Positions 37,521 through 51,110 are shown, counted from the stretch's first letter. The stretch: 64,000 bases of DNA from Chrysomallon squamiferum (GCA_012295275.1 CM022667.1:12929038-12993037), one strand, 5' to 3'. Made by a program: numbers and translations. Notes: generated by a model not told the origin, from the sequence alone.

Positions 37521-37861
37521 AACTTACAGATTGGTTTACTTTTGATTTCGTATAAAATGGACGCAGGTTTTTGTTTTAATTTCAAGATGAAATTGGGATG
37601 AAATAACTTACAGATTGGTTTTATTTTTGATTTCGTGTAAAATGGACGCAGGAGTTTGTTTTAATTTCAAGATGAAATTGGGATGAAATAACTTACAGAT
37701 TGGTTTTATTTTTGATTTCGTGTAAAATGGACGCAGGAGTTTGTTTTAATTTCAAGATGAAATTGGGATGAAATAACTTACAGATTGGTTTTATTTTTGA
37801 TTTCATGTAAAATGGACGCAGGAGTTTGTTTTAATTTCGAGATGAAATTGGGACGAAATAC
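37496..37861. repeat. 85-bp minisatellite spanning the rhophilin stop codon
   Basis: Four full units start near 37496, 37582, 37667 and 37752, with a partial unit at 37837. Copies 2-4 are almost identical. The first unit overlaps the last codons and stop codon; each later copy keeps a TAA at the aligned place before CTTACAGATTGG. Confidence 0.9.
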
Positions 37862-38013
37862 AGAATGTACCTAAGGGTTTATTTTAACTAACAAATATGT
37901 TTTAGTTGAAGTTTTATGTTTCTTAGAACAAACTCCAAAATTTATGTTATTTTCATTTAGATTTTGTTCTGCTAACAAACACCTTTATTCACACCTAACT
38001 TTTGATAATGTGT

Positions 38014-38128
38014 AATAAAAAAAATATATATTTCAAATACAAATTAAGGTTAACCTGATAACAAGCACAGAAATGATTTCTGTTGAATGACATAGAATTT
38101 ATTTTCACTTATAAAACTATACAATAAA
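38014..38128 (+). promoter_or_regulatory. Candidate polyadenylation signals of rhophilin
   Basis: AATAAA at 38014-38019 and at 38123-38128, 0.5-0.6 kb after the stop. Such hexamers are common by chance in this AT-rich DNA; another lies at 43587-43592. CpG depletion extends far beyond these, so a distal site is possible. Confidence 0.3.
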
Positions 38129-41100
38129 AAAAAAAAAAAAAACCCTGATAATTGTACTATTTAATTTTCTGTCCGTATAAATATTATAATATTTATAAAA
38201 TGTATTTCATAAAATTAAAAGTTGGTTGAAATAATCATTTTTGTATGGTGACCATTTGTTTAACTTACTTTGCTTTTATTTTAAAATTTTAAAATCATTT
38301 ATTATGTCCTTTGATATTTTTGTTTTATTTAATAAGAAATTTTATTGGTGATAAATTTATGCTTGTACTGGGACTCAGTTAACTTACATTGTTTATGTTA
38401 AATTCTTATTTTTGTTTATTTTTAAAATTACATCATTTTTAAAATTTACTTACAAATGGTTGAAGCATTTACCAACTGTGAAATACTTGTCTCACTGTTA
38501 ATTTTAAACATAATTTGCATTTACATTTATTTTAATTTAAAACAAAGCAAATTTGATCAGTGGTGTATATGATATTTTTCTGAACACTGATAAGTTATCA
38601 GCATTAATATTTATTTTTAAATTAAAATAAATTTAGTTTTCTTGTTGTTACATATTACTAAGCATTTTACTTTTAAAATTCAGTACTGCACTATTGCATT
38701 ATTGTCTCCCCTTGATATTAAAGGGGAAAAAAAAAGAAAAAAGAAAAGAAAATTATTTACTAATTAATGAACTAATCGTATTTGTTGAACTGTAAACTTT
38801 ATAAACAAACATGTGAAAAATGCATAATAGTTATTTGATGTGAATGTAGTTATCACATCATTTTTAAAACAGAATTTTTTTTTTTTTTTTTATTGTTTTT
38901 TACCCAGGCTGTCCTGTATGCCATTTTCGAGCAATCACAATTTTTGTTCATTTCTTTAATTATAGGGCAGTTTATTCATAGTGGCAAAATATAAAACTTT
39001 TTTATCTTCTTTTTTACTTTTTGTATTAATATTGCTGGAGTATTATTTTTATCTTTTCTTTTTTCAGGGATGTTTACAGTCATTAGCCTTTGTTTAATAT
39101 GTAAAAAGTATAGTGGTAAATATAAAATTGAATAAATTAGACATAACTCTTTCTTTTTCTCATTTCCACTCAATATCCATCTCTCTAAAATTAAGAACAA
39201 ATATATATATATATATTTAATGATTAATATTTAGATATTTTTGGTACATCCTTCACCTTCACTCATATATATATATATATATAAAATTGAATAGTTTAAA
39301 GTAGGACAATGAAAGATGTGATATGTGGAGGAAAAGAGAAAAAGAATGCAGGATAAAAAGTTGTATTTTTTATATTATATCATAACTGCCAAGCTTATAA
39401 CTAACTGTACAGCATTGACAAATTACCGTTCAAAAATACACACAATCCAGCTATTTTTCATATTCACAGCTATGAGCCAAAATTTTACTGTAAAAGTTCA
39501 ACATCCCCATTTTCACTAGTCATAATATAAATATATTCAAAAAATTATTTTAACCATTATAATTTTAAATTTTTATTTGTAGATTGTTTAGATATCATTA
39601 GAAAAGTTATTTATAGGCATGTTATTATTTCTTTTCTTAAAAAACACATTTTTTTAAATTAATTTGTCAGTGAGTTGTTATTATTATAATAAAGGGTTAT
39701 ATCAGTGATATACACATAGGTTTTTATAACAGTAGTTATATCATTATGAAAATAAATAGACTTAAGGATATAGATATAGAAATATTTGAGCTGGTCTCAA
39801 ATAATTATTAAGTCGTATATTAATTATTACTATATTTTATGTGCTGCACAAATTATTATTAACTACTTTGTTACATTATTTTTGTTGTAGTATGTTATCT
39901 GAAACATGCGTTAATTAATATGAGACATTATGCAAACATTACAATGTGATCGAAGAAATGAAGTCATCGTTTTAAATCGACTGAAATGAAAGCAGCTAGT
40001 CTTTTTAAAACACGGGTTAAGATTATTTTAAATTATTTTAATTACTCTTCAAAGGAATTTAAGTCATTTCATGTCTTTGTATTTGGGATGTGTCTTAAGA
40101 CAATCTAATGAACTAAGTCACAGTTTGTTTACAACTATAGATAGATTATTTTTCACATATTTTTTATTATTTTCATACCCAGTATGCTTAGGAACATGAA
40201 AAGCATGTATTAAAGATTCTTACTTTTAAATTATTAAACATACATTTTTCTCTATCTCTCTCACATGTACATACAAACAGCACACAAATACACACACAAC
40301 AAAAACCACAGACACACTCAAAATAAACAGATATGCACAGCACAACACAGAATTGGCAATCACAAATAATAGTAAGGACAATAATTGCTAAAAAAAAAAT
40401 AAAAAAAAATGCTGTGTTTGTTAAGTAAAAGCCTAATTTTTATTTTGTATTATTTTTTTTAATAATAAAAAAAAAATCCGAGCCAATTTTTAAATTGTTA
40501 TTCTGGAACCAAAATTCAAACTTAGTAGTCAGAGCAAATTAAATGTGATGTTAATATAATCTACTGTTATTTTTGCTGTAGATACATTATTGCTTAAAAT
40601 ATTTTATTTGTACCGTTACTGAAAAACGTAATTACTCTGAGCAGTTGTAATTGTGTGCCTTATTTCTCATTCCAAGCTCCTCTGTTGTATTTGTATATAT
40701 GAAGAGTTCATTTAGAAAAGGGCTTATACTTATATAATGATGTACTATATCAAAAAGTAAAATAAAAAACAAACACAAAAAAAGACATGCATGCATACAC
40801 AAACCGATATAGATGAAAACAAGTAGTATTTATTCTTGTTACTTTTAAAAAAAAAAATGTTTTTTTTTTTTTTTTTTTTTTAAATCACTGATTGATCTAG
40901 TCAGATTTCAGATTTCAGATGAAGAGAATATTTTTAAAAAAAACATCAGTATTTGTATCTTCAGGTTGGTTAGTGTGACATTAACTCAGATCTAGCTTTG
41001 GTCATTATAAACATATTTTTTATTTTTTTCTTTTTTTCTCACGTTTTATTGTTAAAATAGTATCTTTAGAATTATAATATTTAACTTCCACTTATTGATT

Positions 41101-41959
41101 ATTTCTTATCCAAAAATTCTTAACAACTGTTTTGGAATTCATAAATGTTTGGATTTCAGGAAGAGGATTTTTTTTTATTTCTGTAGTGTTTCTAATGAAC
41201 ATACATAGCAAGCTGGTTAACTTTGAAGTAAATACATATACAATATTAATTTCAAAAATGAATCAGATTAATATGGAACCCAGATACATTTGTTTTAGAT
41301 TTATTCAGTAACATAATGTTCATAATAATTTGTGATGAACAGAGGTTCCAGGAAAATTTGTATGTAGATTTTATATATATAAGAAATATCTTTGTAAAAC
41401 ATGTAACATAAAAAATAAGCTAAATAATATCATGTACATATACAAATGAATTTTATTTTTATTTATGCAATAACATAATTTCTGAAGATTTTTTTTCAGT
41501 TTTCAGAATTAAATATAATGCATTGCTGACCATTTACCAAAATAAAATTGTTTTAATGTTTTTTTTACTAACAATATTGTGGAGAGATAGATGCCTTAAG
41601 TAAATTACAATTTTGTAAACATAATGTTTTATAAAACTGGGAAGTCTTTCTGTGAATTAGCATAATCATGTGATTTGCAGTAATCATAATAATTTTATAC
41701 TTTCATAATTAGGTAGTTGATTGTTTAAACAGGAGAAAACAATTTCTGGTTTTGTGATAATCTGGAATTATCAGGTGTCTTAAAGAAATACAAATATTTC
41801 TTGAGTTATAAATTCTTTTGCTAATATCTTTTCAATATACATATGTATATATATTTGATATATTTCCACTTTTTCAAACTGAAAACTTAGAGGACATATT
41901 TTAGAACAAATTTTGTATAGTTACCATAGAGATTATAATAATAACTGTATATTTACTTC

Positions 41960-41965
<6 letters not shown>

Positions 41966-42011
<46 letters not shown>

Positions 42012-42012
42012 G
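41966..42012. repeat. (ATT)n microsatellite
   Basis: Pure ATT run of about 15 units. Confidence 0.95.
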
Positions 42013-43166
42013 TATATATATATTTGCTAATTCCATGTTTATACTGGTTGTGTTTTAAAATACTTGTTTTGTACCTGTTTGTTGGAGGGGTATTTTGTAA
42101 TGAGTGGTATAATAGAGTCATTGTAAAACAAAGGCCTGGTTCCCCTTAGTCATGTGACACTGCATTCTGGGTCCCACTTTTGCCCACAAGAAATAAGATG
42201 TGTTCTGTGTAGTATGTCTTTCAGTAAAATCACTGTTCTTTGCAAAGTGTTTCTCTTTTCTTGTTCTTTGCTTCTTTTTATCTCGATGAGAAAAAAAGAA
42301 GAAAAGATAAAATAAGTCTGCTTGCCCGATTGAGGAATCTTCACTTTGTAAATTTCAGTGGACCAAACAAACCAATCCTATTGGCTGATCCCTAAAATGA
42401 AAATACCAATGGTTAGCTCAGAATGGATCAGTGGGTTTTTTTTTTTTTTTTTTTTTTTTGAACAATCCCTAAATTGGTAATTCCATTGATTGGCATAAAA
42501 TTTATCTTTTAACACAACATAATGAAAAATTTTCATTTTAAATTCTTTTATGCAACAAACAGAACAATTTTAATTGAAGATTTCACAGCATGCTGACAAC
42601 ATGTTACTGAATACACTTAAGTGAAATCAGGTCTTTAGGATGTGAGTTGGAACAGGAAATGTTACAAAAAATTGATAAAAGAGGTTTGACCCTGTTTTAT
42701 GATGACAAATAATTAAAACAAGTGTTTTGATTTGAATGGTTAATTTAATGTCATCCTTTTTTATATAAATAATTCAAATCTGTTATTTTGATATACTAAT
42801 GATTAATATCTTCATTTTTTTAATTTAACTAAAAAATTTGTTTGTTCTCATTCCTTGTGTTTTTTGTGGGTTTTTTAATATAATTGTAAATGTTATTACT
42901 ATATTTTGTAATTACTAACACAATAACAATATAATTATACAGGTTAATATTTTATTCATGCAGTTAAAAATTTACAAACATGTACAATAAGTATATGTAA
43001 TGCAATTTAATATCTTTATAATGAGTTTTAAAATGTTTATAGTTTTAAATGTATATTTATCTACTGAATATAAATTTACATATTGTTGTTACATATGGCC
43101 ATGATGTCAAAATATTTTTTAAATCTTAAAAATAATAATAATGTAAAATATTATTCTCATTAGAGT

Positions 43167-43197
43167 TATTATGATTATTATTATTATTATTATTATT

Positions 43198-43230
<33 letters not shown>

Positions 43231-43262
43231 ATTATTATTGTTATTATTTTATTATTATTATT
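43167..43262. repeat. Interrupted (ATT)n microsatellite
   Basis: ATT units with a few GTT and ATTTT interruptions. Confidence 0.95.
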
Positions 43263-43849
43263 TATATTAAACAGATACAAATTCAAAGAAGAAAAAGGAT
43301 TTTAATTATGATAATTTTAGTGTTCTGGATGATGGCGACAATGATGTCTCATTTTACATGAAGATCTGGTGGCACTGCAGTTTTTATGTTTTTAATTATG
43401 CATAATAATTAGTAACTCAAAGTGATAATAAAACTGTATATAAATATATAAACAATTAAACAAATAAATAAATAATAATAATAATAGATTATCATACCCA
43501 TCTTTATTTTATTATTATTATTATTATTATTACTATTAACTCTTTAAGTAAATATATCTTTATATTCAGTAACAAGGACCTAACAAAATAAAGTTTGTAT
43601 ATTCATTATTTTTCATTTATGTTTTGAAGTTTTACATGAATGTAATATTTCTTTGTTTTTAACAGTGAACTCATGAATTTGGTGCAGAAAATGTTTGGTC
43701 ATTATATTATGAAGGAATGTCTCTACAAAATTAACTTGAAATTTTCTTGTCAAACTAAACTAACAAAATTATTGAAACAACATTTTGTCATTACTGTTTT
43801 CATCATAACTATAATCTGCAAAAATGTTTCAAATAATAATACCATCACT

Positions 43850-44060
43850 GCAGTTGCTACTTCCTACTATTATTATAACATCTACAGCTACTACTACTGC
43901 TGCTACTACTACTACTACCATGCAAGTACTATACAATCACAGTTGCTAGTAAACATATTAGTAACATTACTACAATACTTGCTCTAATTACAGCTGCTAC
44001 ATCTGTCCTGTTGCTCTGTATACTACTACTAATACAACTACTACTATTCTGCTTCTTTTT
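43850..44060. repeat. Cryptic (ACT/GCT)n trinucleotide tract
   Basis: Mixed CTA, CTG and TAC triplets; the open frame across it is Tyr- and Thr-rich low complexity. Confidence 0.75.
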
Positions 44061-44078
44061 ACTGTTACCACAGCAACT

Positions 44079-44241
44079 ACTATTAACATACTTAAATCTA
44101 ATTGGCTATTTTTTTTTTCATATTTTTGCAAAGTGTTTTTAAATTTGTCTCTTTAAAACTACTATTAATATGCCAAAATCTAATTGGCTATACTTTTTCT
44201 TGTTTTTTAAAGTTTGAATTTAAATTTGTCTCTTTAAAACA
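44079..44241. repeat. Two-copy tandem duplication, about 82 bp
   Basis: Both copies contain AATCTAATTGGCTAT and end AAATTTGTCTCTTTAAAAC; the boundary is near 44160/44161. Confidence 0.8.
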
Positions 44242-45223
44242 TGAAATCAGTATCAGTAAGAATAATTAGAAAGATCTGTGTTTATAAATACTAATAAATA
44301 TGTTTGTCTCAGTCTGCATAATCTGCTCTGGTCTTCCATGATGTAAACTGGTTGTGTTCAAATGTCGCTTACTTACTTAAGTTTCTTTTCTACCAGCATT
44401 GTCAAAAAGTTCTGCAGTTCAACTGTGTAATAAATATTCAGTTGGTATCATTGTTTTTTTTTTGTTGTTCTTATCAATGCATGCTTGAATGTTTTACAAT
44501 ATATTCTGTCAATTTTAATATATATCCTACTTCAATAGTTTGTGTTTTGGGGGAGTATTGGGTTTTTTTTTGAGGGTTTTTTTCTTTGAAAGGAAATGCA
44601 TAATTATAATTATATCCCAGTTTGAATAAGATGGATTATGCTAATTTAGTCTGTGTTTACACACACACACACACACACAAACACACACATATGTACGTAC
44701 AGGTGTGTGTGTTTGTGTATTTTTCCATTTACTATATATAACTCATGCCAAAACGTAATGTATTACAGATCTAGCTATCTATACAACATGTTAATTTGAA
44801 GCCGTTTTGCCAATTTATTAAAACAAGTTATTATTCTATTATTACGCATTATGTTAATTTCAAAGTGACACGAATAAACAAACAGCCTCGACAACAAAAT
44901 CAACAATAACCGAGCGGGAAGATAAACAAAAACCTGTTGTTTTGCTACTAATATAAACAACGTCATCATCAACATGACAGCAACAAAACGCCCGTCTTCG
45001 TACGTGATCGGTGTTAAGATACGGAATACAGACGCCGCCAGCGCAATTGTAAAATACGTAAAACTGAGTTGATAACCCGCAGTTTATCATCTACCTATCT
45101 CGCAGCTGGTTGCAGATCTCTTTTTCACTTAATAACAGCACTCACTGCTAGGTCACAGTTTGAGGTTTATCAGCGAAGTCACAATATAATAGCTACTTAG
45201 CCTTAGGTGGTTTTTGGTGGGGG

Positions 45224-45308
45224 AATTTTTTTTTTTTTTTTTTTTTATCTACTTGTTACGTCAAAAAAAAAAAAAAAAAAAAAAAAACCAAAAAAAAAAA
45301 AAAAAAAC
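45224..45308. repeat. Poly-T followed by two poly-A runs
   Basis: About 22 T, a 16-base spacer, then about 23 A and about 17 A separated by CC. The T and A runs can pair as a hairpin. Confidence 0.9.
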
Positions 45309-45399
45309 CAACCTTGAACTCGTTTACGCCTAATGGAGAGGATTTGTGACAGTCACGAGTGTGGAAAAAAAAAAAATTAGATTAAAAAAAATCGAAAAA

Positions 45400-45520
45400 A
45401 AATAAATAAATAAATAAATAAAATAAAATAAAAATAAAAATTTAAAAAAATTAAGAAACTGAAAAATAAATTAAGAAATTAAAAAATTAAATAAAGTATA
45501 TAAAGTATAAAAATTAATAA

Positions 45521-45560
<40 letters not shown>
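45400..45560. repeat. AAAT-rich tract with pure (AAAT)n at both ends
   Basis: AAAT tetramers at about 45400-45420 and 45520-45558, with degenerate A/T sequence between them. Confidence 0.9.
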
Positions 45561-45739
45561 GTGAAATGGATGAGAAGAGAAAAAAGTGTTGGGTGGCGGA
45601 AAAAGGAAGACACGCTGAGTGAGAGAAAATACGAGTGACAGAAAGTGAAAGAAACAGAAATAACGAAAATATAAAACATTAGACAAATCTTTTGAACTGT
45701 TTTATTATTTAACATCAAGAAGAATACATATAATTATTA

Positions 45740-45851
<112 letters not shown>

Positions 45852-46329
45852 ATAATGAATAATTGCCAGTGATTAAAAAATTAAAATGTACTTATATATA
45901 AATATGACTCAAATATTCTTGATCTAATCTGTCGCTTTGTTTGTTTGGCCGTTTGTCCCTCTCTTTCTCTGCTTGTCTTTCTAACGCTCCTTTGTATTTG
46001 TGTAAATGTACGCCTGTATATGTGCACGTGCTGCAGGTCACAATTCCGGGACACAAAGAGTGGTAGTCAGTTCGACGCTTCCCTTTGTTAACGTGTACAG
46101 AGTTGTTTGTGGAGTATAAAATAATTACATTTCAGTTCATATGTAATGTTTTTATTTCCCGATCATGTGAAACTGACACCCACACGCACACCCACACGCA
46201 CGTTCAAAATCACAGAGACTCATAACACTTATAATTTTCCGGGCATGTGACAGATTATTAACGGGTTTATTATGTCAGCAATTGGGAATTTTTCTTTAAA
46301 TGTATGAGTAACCAGCAACAGCATTATAA

Positions 46330-46560
46330 TTTGAATAGCTTCGTACTTTGAAACTGCAGTACTATTAGTTTGGTTGTATTAGTAGAAGTACTGGTATGTA
46401 TGTTTGTAAGTATGTACGTATGTGGTAGCAGCAGTAGCAGCAGTTTGTGTGCAGTAGTAATAACAGTCATAGTAGTAGTTGCAGCTGTGGTTGTGGTGGT
46501 TGCGGTAGTAATTGTGATATTGGTAGAAGTGGTATTAGTGGTGACAGTAAATAAATAAAT
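46330..46560. repeat. Cryptic (AGT/GTA/GTG)n trinucleotide tract
   Basis: Triplet periodicity with mixed GTA, GCA and GTG; translates to Val-rich or Thr-rich low complexity depending on strand. Confidence 0.75.
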
Positions 46561-46704
46561 ATTGCACATGAGAACTAATGCACTGTACTAATGCACACAC
46601 ATACACACACACATACACACAAACTAAATGTAATATTTGAAAATTAAATATAATATTGATAGGATTTAATTAATATATTATTATATTTGGATTTCTTTTT
46701 TTAA

Positions 46705-46709
<5 letters not shown>

Positions 46710-46767
<58 letters not shown>
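46710..46767. repeat. (TC)29 microsatellite
   Basis: Pure TC run. Confidence 0.97.
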
Positions 46768-46768
<1 letters not shown>

Positions 46769-47297
46769 ACACACAACGTCACTTTAAATTAGTAACCTAT
46801 TTCGGACCATATCTTATTCAGTCACAAAGGGCCCCCACAGTTTTATTCCCGTTTTTCCCCGGACTTTCTACTTTTATTTTATTTTATTTTTCCACCTCAC
46901 TGGGTTGACCTCTCCTTACTTGACAAAACCGTTAACCGAGATACAGAAAGCAGCACTGAAAGAAAAACCAAGACATCGATTTGATATAATAACTGTATAA
47001 GCTGTGCGTGCATGTTAACTCGTTTATTACGCCTTACTAATAATACACTTTTAATACAACGAACCGAGAGTGCACGCAGAGACCGTGGACTTTATTCAGG
47101 GCATTGTTTTATATGATGTAAGGCGTTTAATGAATCATAGCATTTAGTAAGTCAGCGCTATACTTCTGAAGGTTGATTATTTTGGGATCACCGGCTGGGA
47201 GTGTGTTTAAGTGTGCATGTACAAGTGCGTGTGCGTATATACGAGTAAGAATGTATGTTTGTGTGTGTGGGTGTGTGTGTAATTAATGTTTTTGGTT

Positions 47298-47299
<2 letters not shown>

Positions 47300-47374
<75 letters not shown>
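47300..47374. repeat. (GA)n microsatellite
   Basis: Pure GA run of about 37 units. Confidence 0.97.
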
Positions 47375-47375
<1 letters not shown>

Positions 47376-47573
47376 TACATAAATATATAAATGAGAATAT
47401 ATTATAGATGGACTGACAGATAGTATAGAGTAGATAGATAGAAGACGGTAGAAATGCATACGTAGATTTAAAGAGATAGTTACAGATAAACAGATAGAAA
47501 GGAATTAAGTTACAGGTCGTAAATGACAGAAATCTAGCGGTCACATACACAAACACCCACTCACACTTATACA

Positions 47574-47575
<2 letters not shown>

Positions 47576-47625
<50 letters not shown>
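47576..47625. repeat. (GA)n microsatellite
   Basis: Pure GA run of about 24 units, some 200 bases after the previous one. Confidence 0.97.
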
Positions 47626-47627
<2 letters not shown>

Positions 47628-48330
47628 AATGAATTAACAGAATTACTAATCAATAATAAACAACATTCATTAGAAATAAAATTGATTTAAAATATGTGTA
47701 TTATTAAAGTACCCTGTCCGGTACCTGAACATCGGTAGTTATGCAAGATTAATTGATACTAATTATAGAAACACATGGATGACGGCTGCTTGACGTCAGA
47801 TGGGAAACACCGATATAAAAATGGTCTAAAATTATTTTTAGTAACAAAAGCTGACGCGTTTTGTTCGCGGTTACAAAGCATGGCGACCTTTTGGTGAAAT
47901 TGGATCATTTCTGGTTTCTTTGTCAGTTGAAAATAGATTTCAGTCAGCTTTATTTACAGTTTCCATTTCAGTTTCAGGTTAAACAACAACAACAAAAAAC
48001 CCCCAAAAAAATTAGAAAATCGAGGGAAATAAGTATAGGAAAAAAGTATTTCAGTTTAGGAAGTAAAGTACACGGTAAATATATTTTAGTAGCCACGTAA
48101 AAAATACAAAATAAATAAATAAAGAGATTATAATAGATAAAGACAGACTATAAAGAAACAGATCAGGCTGAAATACAAATATTAATTAATGTACGGGAAT
48201 GAACTGACACGATTTAAAATTGAATTCTTTATTAACAATGCAAGATAATATTTGATAAAAACATTCTTGAAGTACCATAGTGCTTTTTTGTTGTTTTTTC
48301 TCATTATTATTGATAAATATAATTATTATT

Positions 48331-48468
48331 ACCAAGATAATTATCTCATCGATGTGTTAGTTAAGTTATGTTATGTTAGATTATGTTAGATTATGTTATG
48401 TTATGTCAGGTTATGTTATGTTAGGTTATGTTATGTTATGTTAAACCGATGAGATAATAATCTTAGGT
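48331..48468. repeat. (TTATG)n array enclosed by inverted repeats
   Basis: About 90 bases of TTATG-type pentamers with TTAGA/TTAGG/TCAGG variants (48354-48444) lie between two arms. The left arm is ACCAAGATAATTATCTCATC (48331-48350). The right arm, at 48445-48468, contains GATGAGATAATAATCTT and is its near reverse complement. The whole can fold as one hairpin. Confidence 0.7.
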
Positions 48469-48869
48469 ATTTATGATATGTTAATATGTAACAGTAATCT
48501 TATCAGTTACACTCAGGGGATAGTTTACATGAATATAAACAAAAACAAATATAATTCACCTTTTTAAAATCTAACGTTGGTTCAGATTTATACATTTATT
48601 TATGGTTTCTATGTCAGCGTTGAAAACAGATTTTAGTCTTCTTCTTTTCTTTTTTCTTTTTTTTCGTATTTTACGTTTCAGGTTTCACGTTCCAAGAAAA
48701 GATTAAAAATATATATCTATATATTAAATAAATAAATAAAGAGATTATAACAGGTAAAGACAAACTGTAAATAAACAGATGAGGCCAACAATATACAGTA
48801 GTGTGATAACAACAGACGTTATAACAAAGAACAACATTGTGATAGATATAACTACTGAATATTTGCTAG

Positions 48870-48997
48870 TACATACACACACACACACATATATCCATAT
48901 ACACGCATACATATACTCAAACATACATTCACACACACTCATACACACATACCTACATACACTTATACACTGATACATTTATACATACATACATACA

Positions 48998-49028
<31 letters not shown>

Positions 49029-49030
49029 GT
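48870..49030. repeat. (CA)n/(CATA)n tract
   Basis: Short CA run, CATACA-rich stretch, then (CATA)n and (CA)n to about 49030. Confidence 0.9.
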
Positions 49031-49225
49031 AGACGTAGCAGTCGCCGTCTTAATAGTCTTAGTAGTAACAGTAAACGTTACCTTACATAGTCAGGATAAA
49101 ACTCTGATATTAGCACCATCAATATACAAAATTTAAATAAAAAATTTAGTATATAACCATAATTAATTATATGATTTTAATGTTTGGGTATTTTCTTATT
49201 CTTATTTTATTTATTTATTTATTTA

Positions 49226-49230
49226 GGTAC

Positions 49231-49299
<69 letters not shown>
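49226..49299. repeat. (ATT)n microsatellite
   Basis: About 24 uninterrupted ATT units. Confidence 0.97.
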
Positions 49300-50154
49300 G
49301 TTTGCTTAGTTTATTTATGAATGTTGAATTGTGTTATATCCTGAAATAAATCATGACATTTTGAAATGTACAGGCCTAAACAATGAAAGGGATTTTAAAA
49401 GAAAACTTATAAAACAAGAATGCAATATATTAATAATCGTTTTACATTCTGTTGTTTTATTAAAACATAAAATTTGTATTTAAATAGTATTTTAATATAT
49501 ACATATATTTGCATTTGTATTGTAATTTGAATTTTAGAGGCGACGGCAAACTTTGCCTGTTGGACAAATTATTTAAAAAGAACTTCATTTAAGCTCACGA
49601 AGTTTACTAATTATATGTAAATATATATATTACGATGAGTTTAATGAAATCGGAATGACCTTTTCAATATTTATGAATTCCTTTTATACCCATATAAATC
49701 AAAGATAGCTGATTATATATACATACATACGAAACACACTCAAACTTACTTTCAACATTTGATATTTAGTTTGGCCAAATGCAGCTTTTCGATTGACTCT
49801 CATTCGTTACAAAATAATAATTTATTTCTGGTTTACCTACAGTGTTATTTACTATTAATGCATCTATTATATTATATTCATACACCAGTTGATAAAACAG
49901 AAGTAGCGGTTTTTGTAATATTATATGAACATTTCCTCCTATAATGTTCTTGTTGCCATTGTCTACGACAATATCACTTTATCGGTAACAGATGTTTCCG
50001 AGATCTCGTAATGGGCTCTTTCACAAATTGTAATTTAAGCTTCTGCTCTCGTAGTAAGTATATAACACTGAAACTCAGAGATGATTGCAGTTAGTGTCAC
50101 ATTTGATGTGTTTAAAATCAACGTTAAAAGCTCTAGGACCCATTTTACTTCTTA

Positions 50155-50156
50155 CA

Positions 50157-50204
<48 letters not shown>

Positions 50205-50221
50205 GTTGTTGTTGTTGTTGT
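50155..50221. repeat. (ATT)n-(GTT)n microsatellite
   Basis: About 16 ATT units followed by six GTT units. Confidence 0.97.
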
Positions 50222-51110
50222 GAAGTGTAAAAAAAAAAAGACTTTTAAGAAAAGAAGAAATATATAGATGAAACTGAATGCATAGGCATAACTGCACTAG
50301 ACCTACTAAATTAGGCATGACATGACACGATACACTTCTCATTATAATTATTACTGTGCTTGTTGATATTATTGCAGCTTCTGCTGTTTTTGTTATAAAC
50401 ATAATTCAATTTTTGAAATACCGCTATATTTTTTTTGGTGGTATTTTTTTGTTCGAATTATGTCATTATGTTATTTGATCAAAGTCCATAGTACAAATAA
50501 AATGTTAATATCGAGGGCGGACCCAAATTAATAACAGGTGGGTTCTGCCGAAGGTTTACGAGTAGTATAAAAATGATACCCATAGAGGAGACAACAAAAT
50601 AGTAACAACAAGAACAGTCATTCCCTACAAATAAATAAATAAATAAATGGTACAAGAGAAAGAAGCTAAAATCAAAAAACAGAACAATTCTGGTACAATA
50701 CAAGAAACATGGGGAAATAATCAAACTGTCCAGCCTGGAATGTCGTTTTTCGGGGGCATAAGAAATGCGAACCTCGAGAGTTTGCTAAAACTTTAACTAT
50801 CAAAAATACAGACTTGCTAAATTGCAGATTTGTATATGAATATCCGATAGTTAGATGACACATAAGATTTAAGGAAACGTGGTAAAAGTTTGTAATATAC
50901 TGCAAGCCGTCACATGTAAATCTTGTTCAGTTGACAACGTCTGATATTGTTACTACAACATTAGCATAGTGCTTTAAACTATTTTGACAATGAAATAAGT
51001 AAGGGCTTGACATTACGCAAAACAAAGTGTGAAGTCCTGAGATTTATGATTTGCCACAATATAATAATACTAGCGAAAAACATTACAGCAGATGAACCAG
51101 AAGATACTCA

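Larger units (their letters stand above)
37862..44750 (+). other. CpG-poor 3' flank of rhophilin, no gene found
   Basis: About 7 kb with intron-like composition: AT-rich and low in CpG. Contains (ATT)n at 41966-42012 and 43167-43262, poly-T at 42440-42459, an ACT-type cryptic tract at 43850-44060 and an 82-bp tandem duplication at 44079-44241. No conserved open frame; probably extended 3' UTR or read-through transcribed DNA. Confidence 0.55.

Noticed and set aside
43657-43990. Splice-acceptor-like TTTTTAACAG followed by an open frame, as an alternative rhophilin last exon
   Set aside because: In the phase offered by the internal CAG/gttaga donor at 37320 it starts with TGA, and the open frame becomes a trinucleotide-repeat translation. 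Kept only as a hint for extended transcription.
47188-47574. 128-codon minus-strand open frame
   Set aside because: Its core is a Ser-Leu translation of (GA)n and the rest is Thr/His low complexity from CA-type repeats.
48354-48444. Telomere-like repeat
   Set aside because: A few TTAGG words occur, but the unit is TTATG and the array is interstitial and enclosed by inverted repeats.
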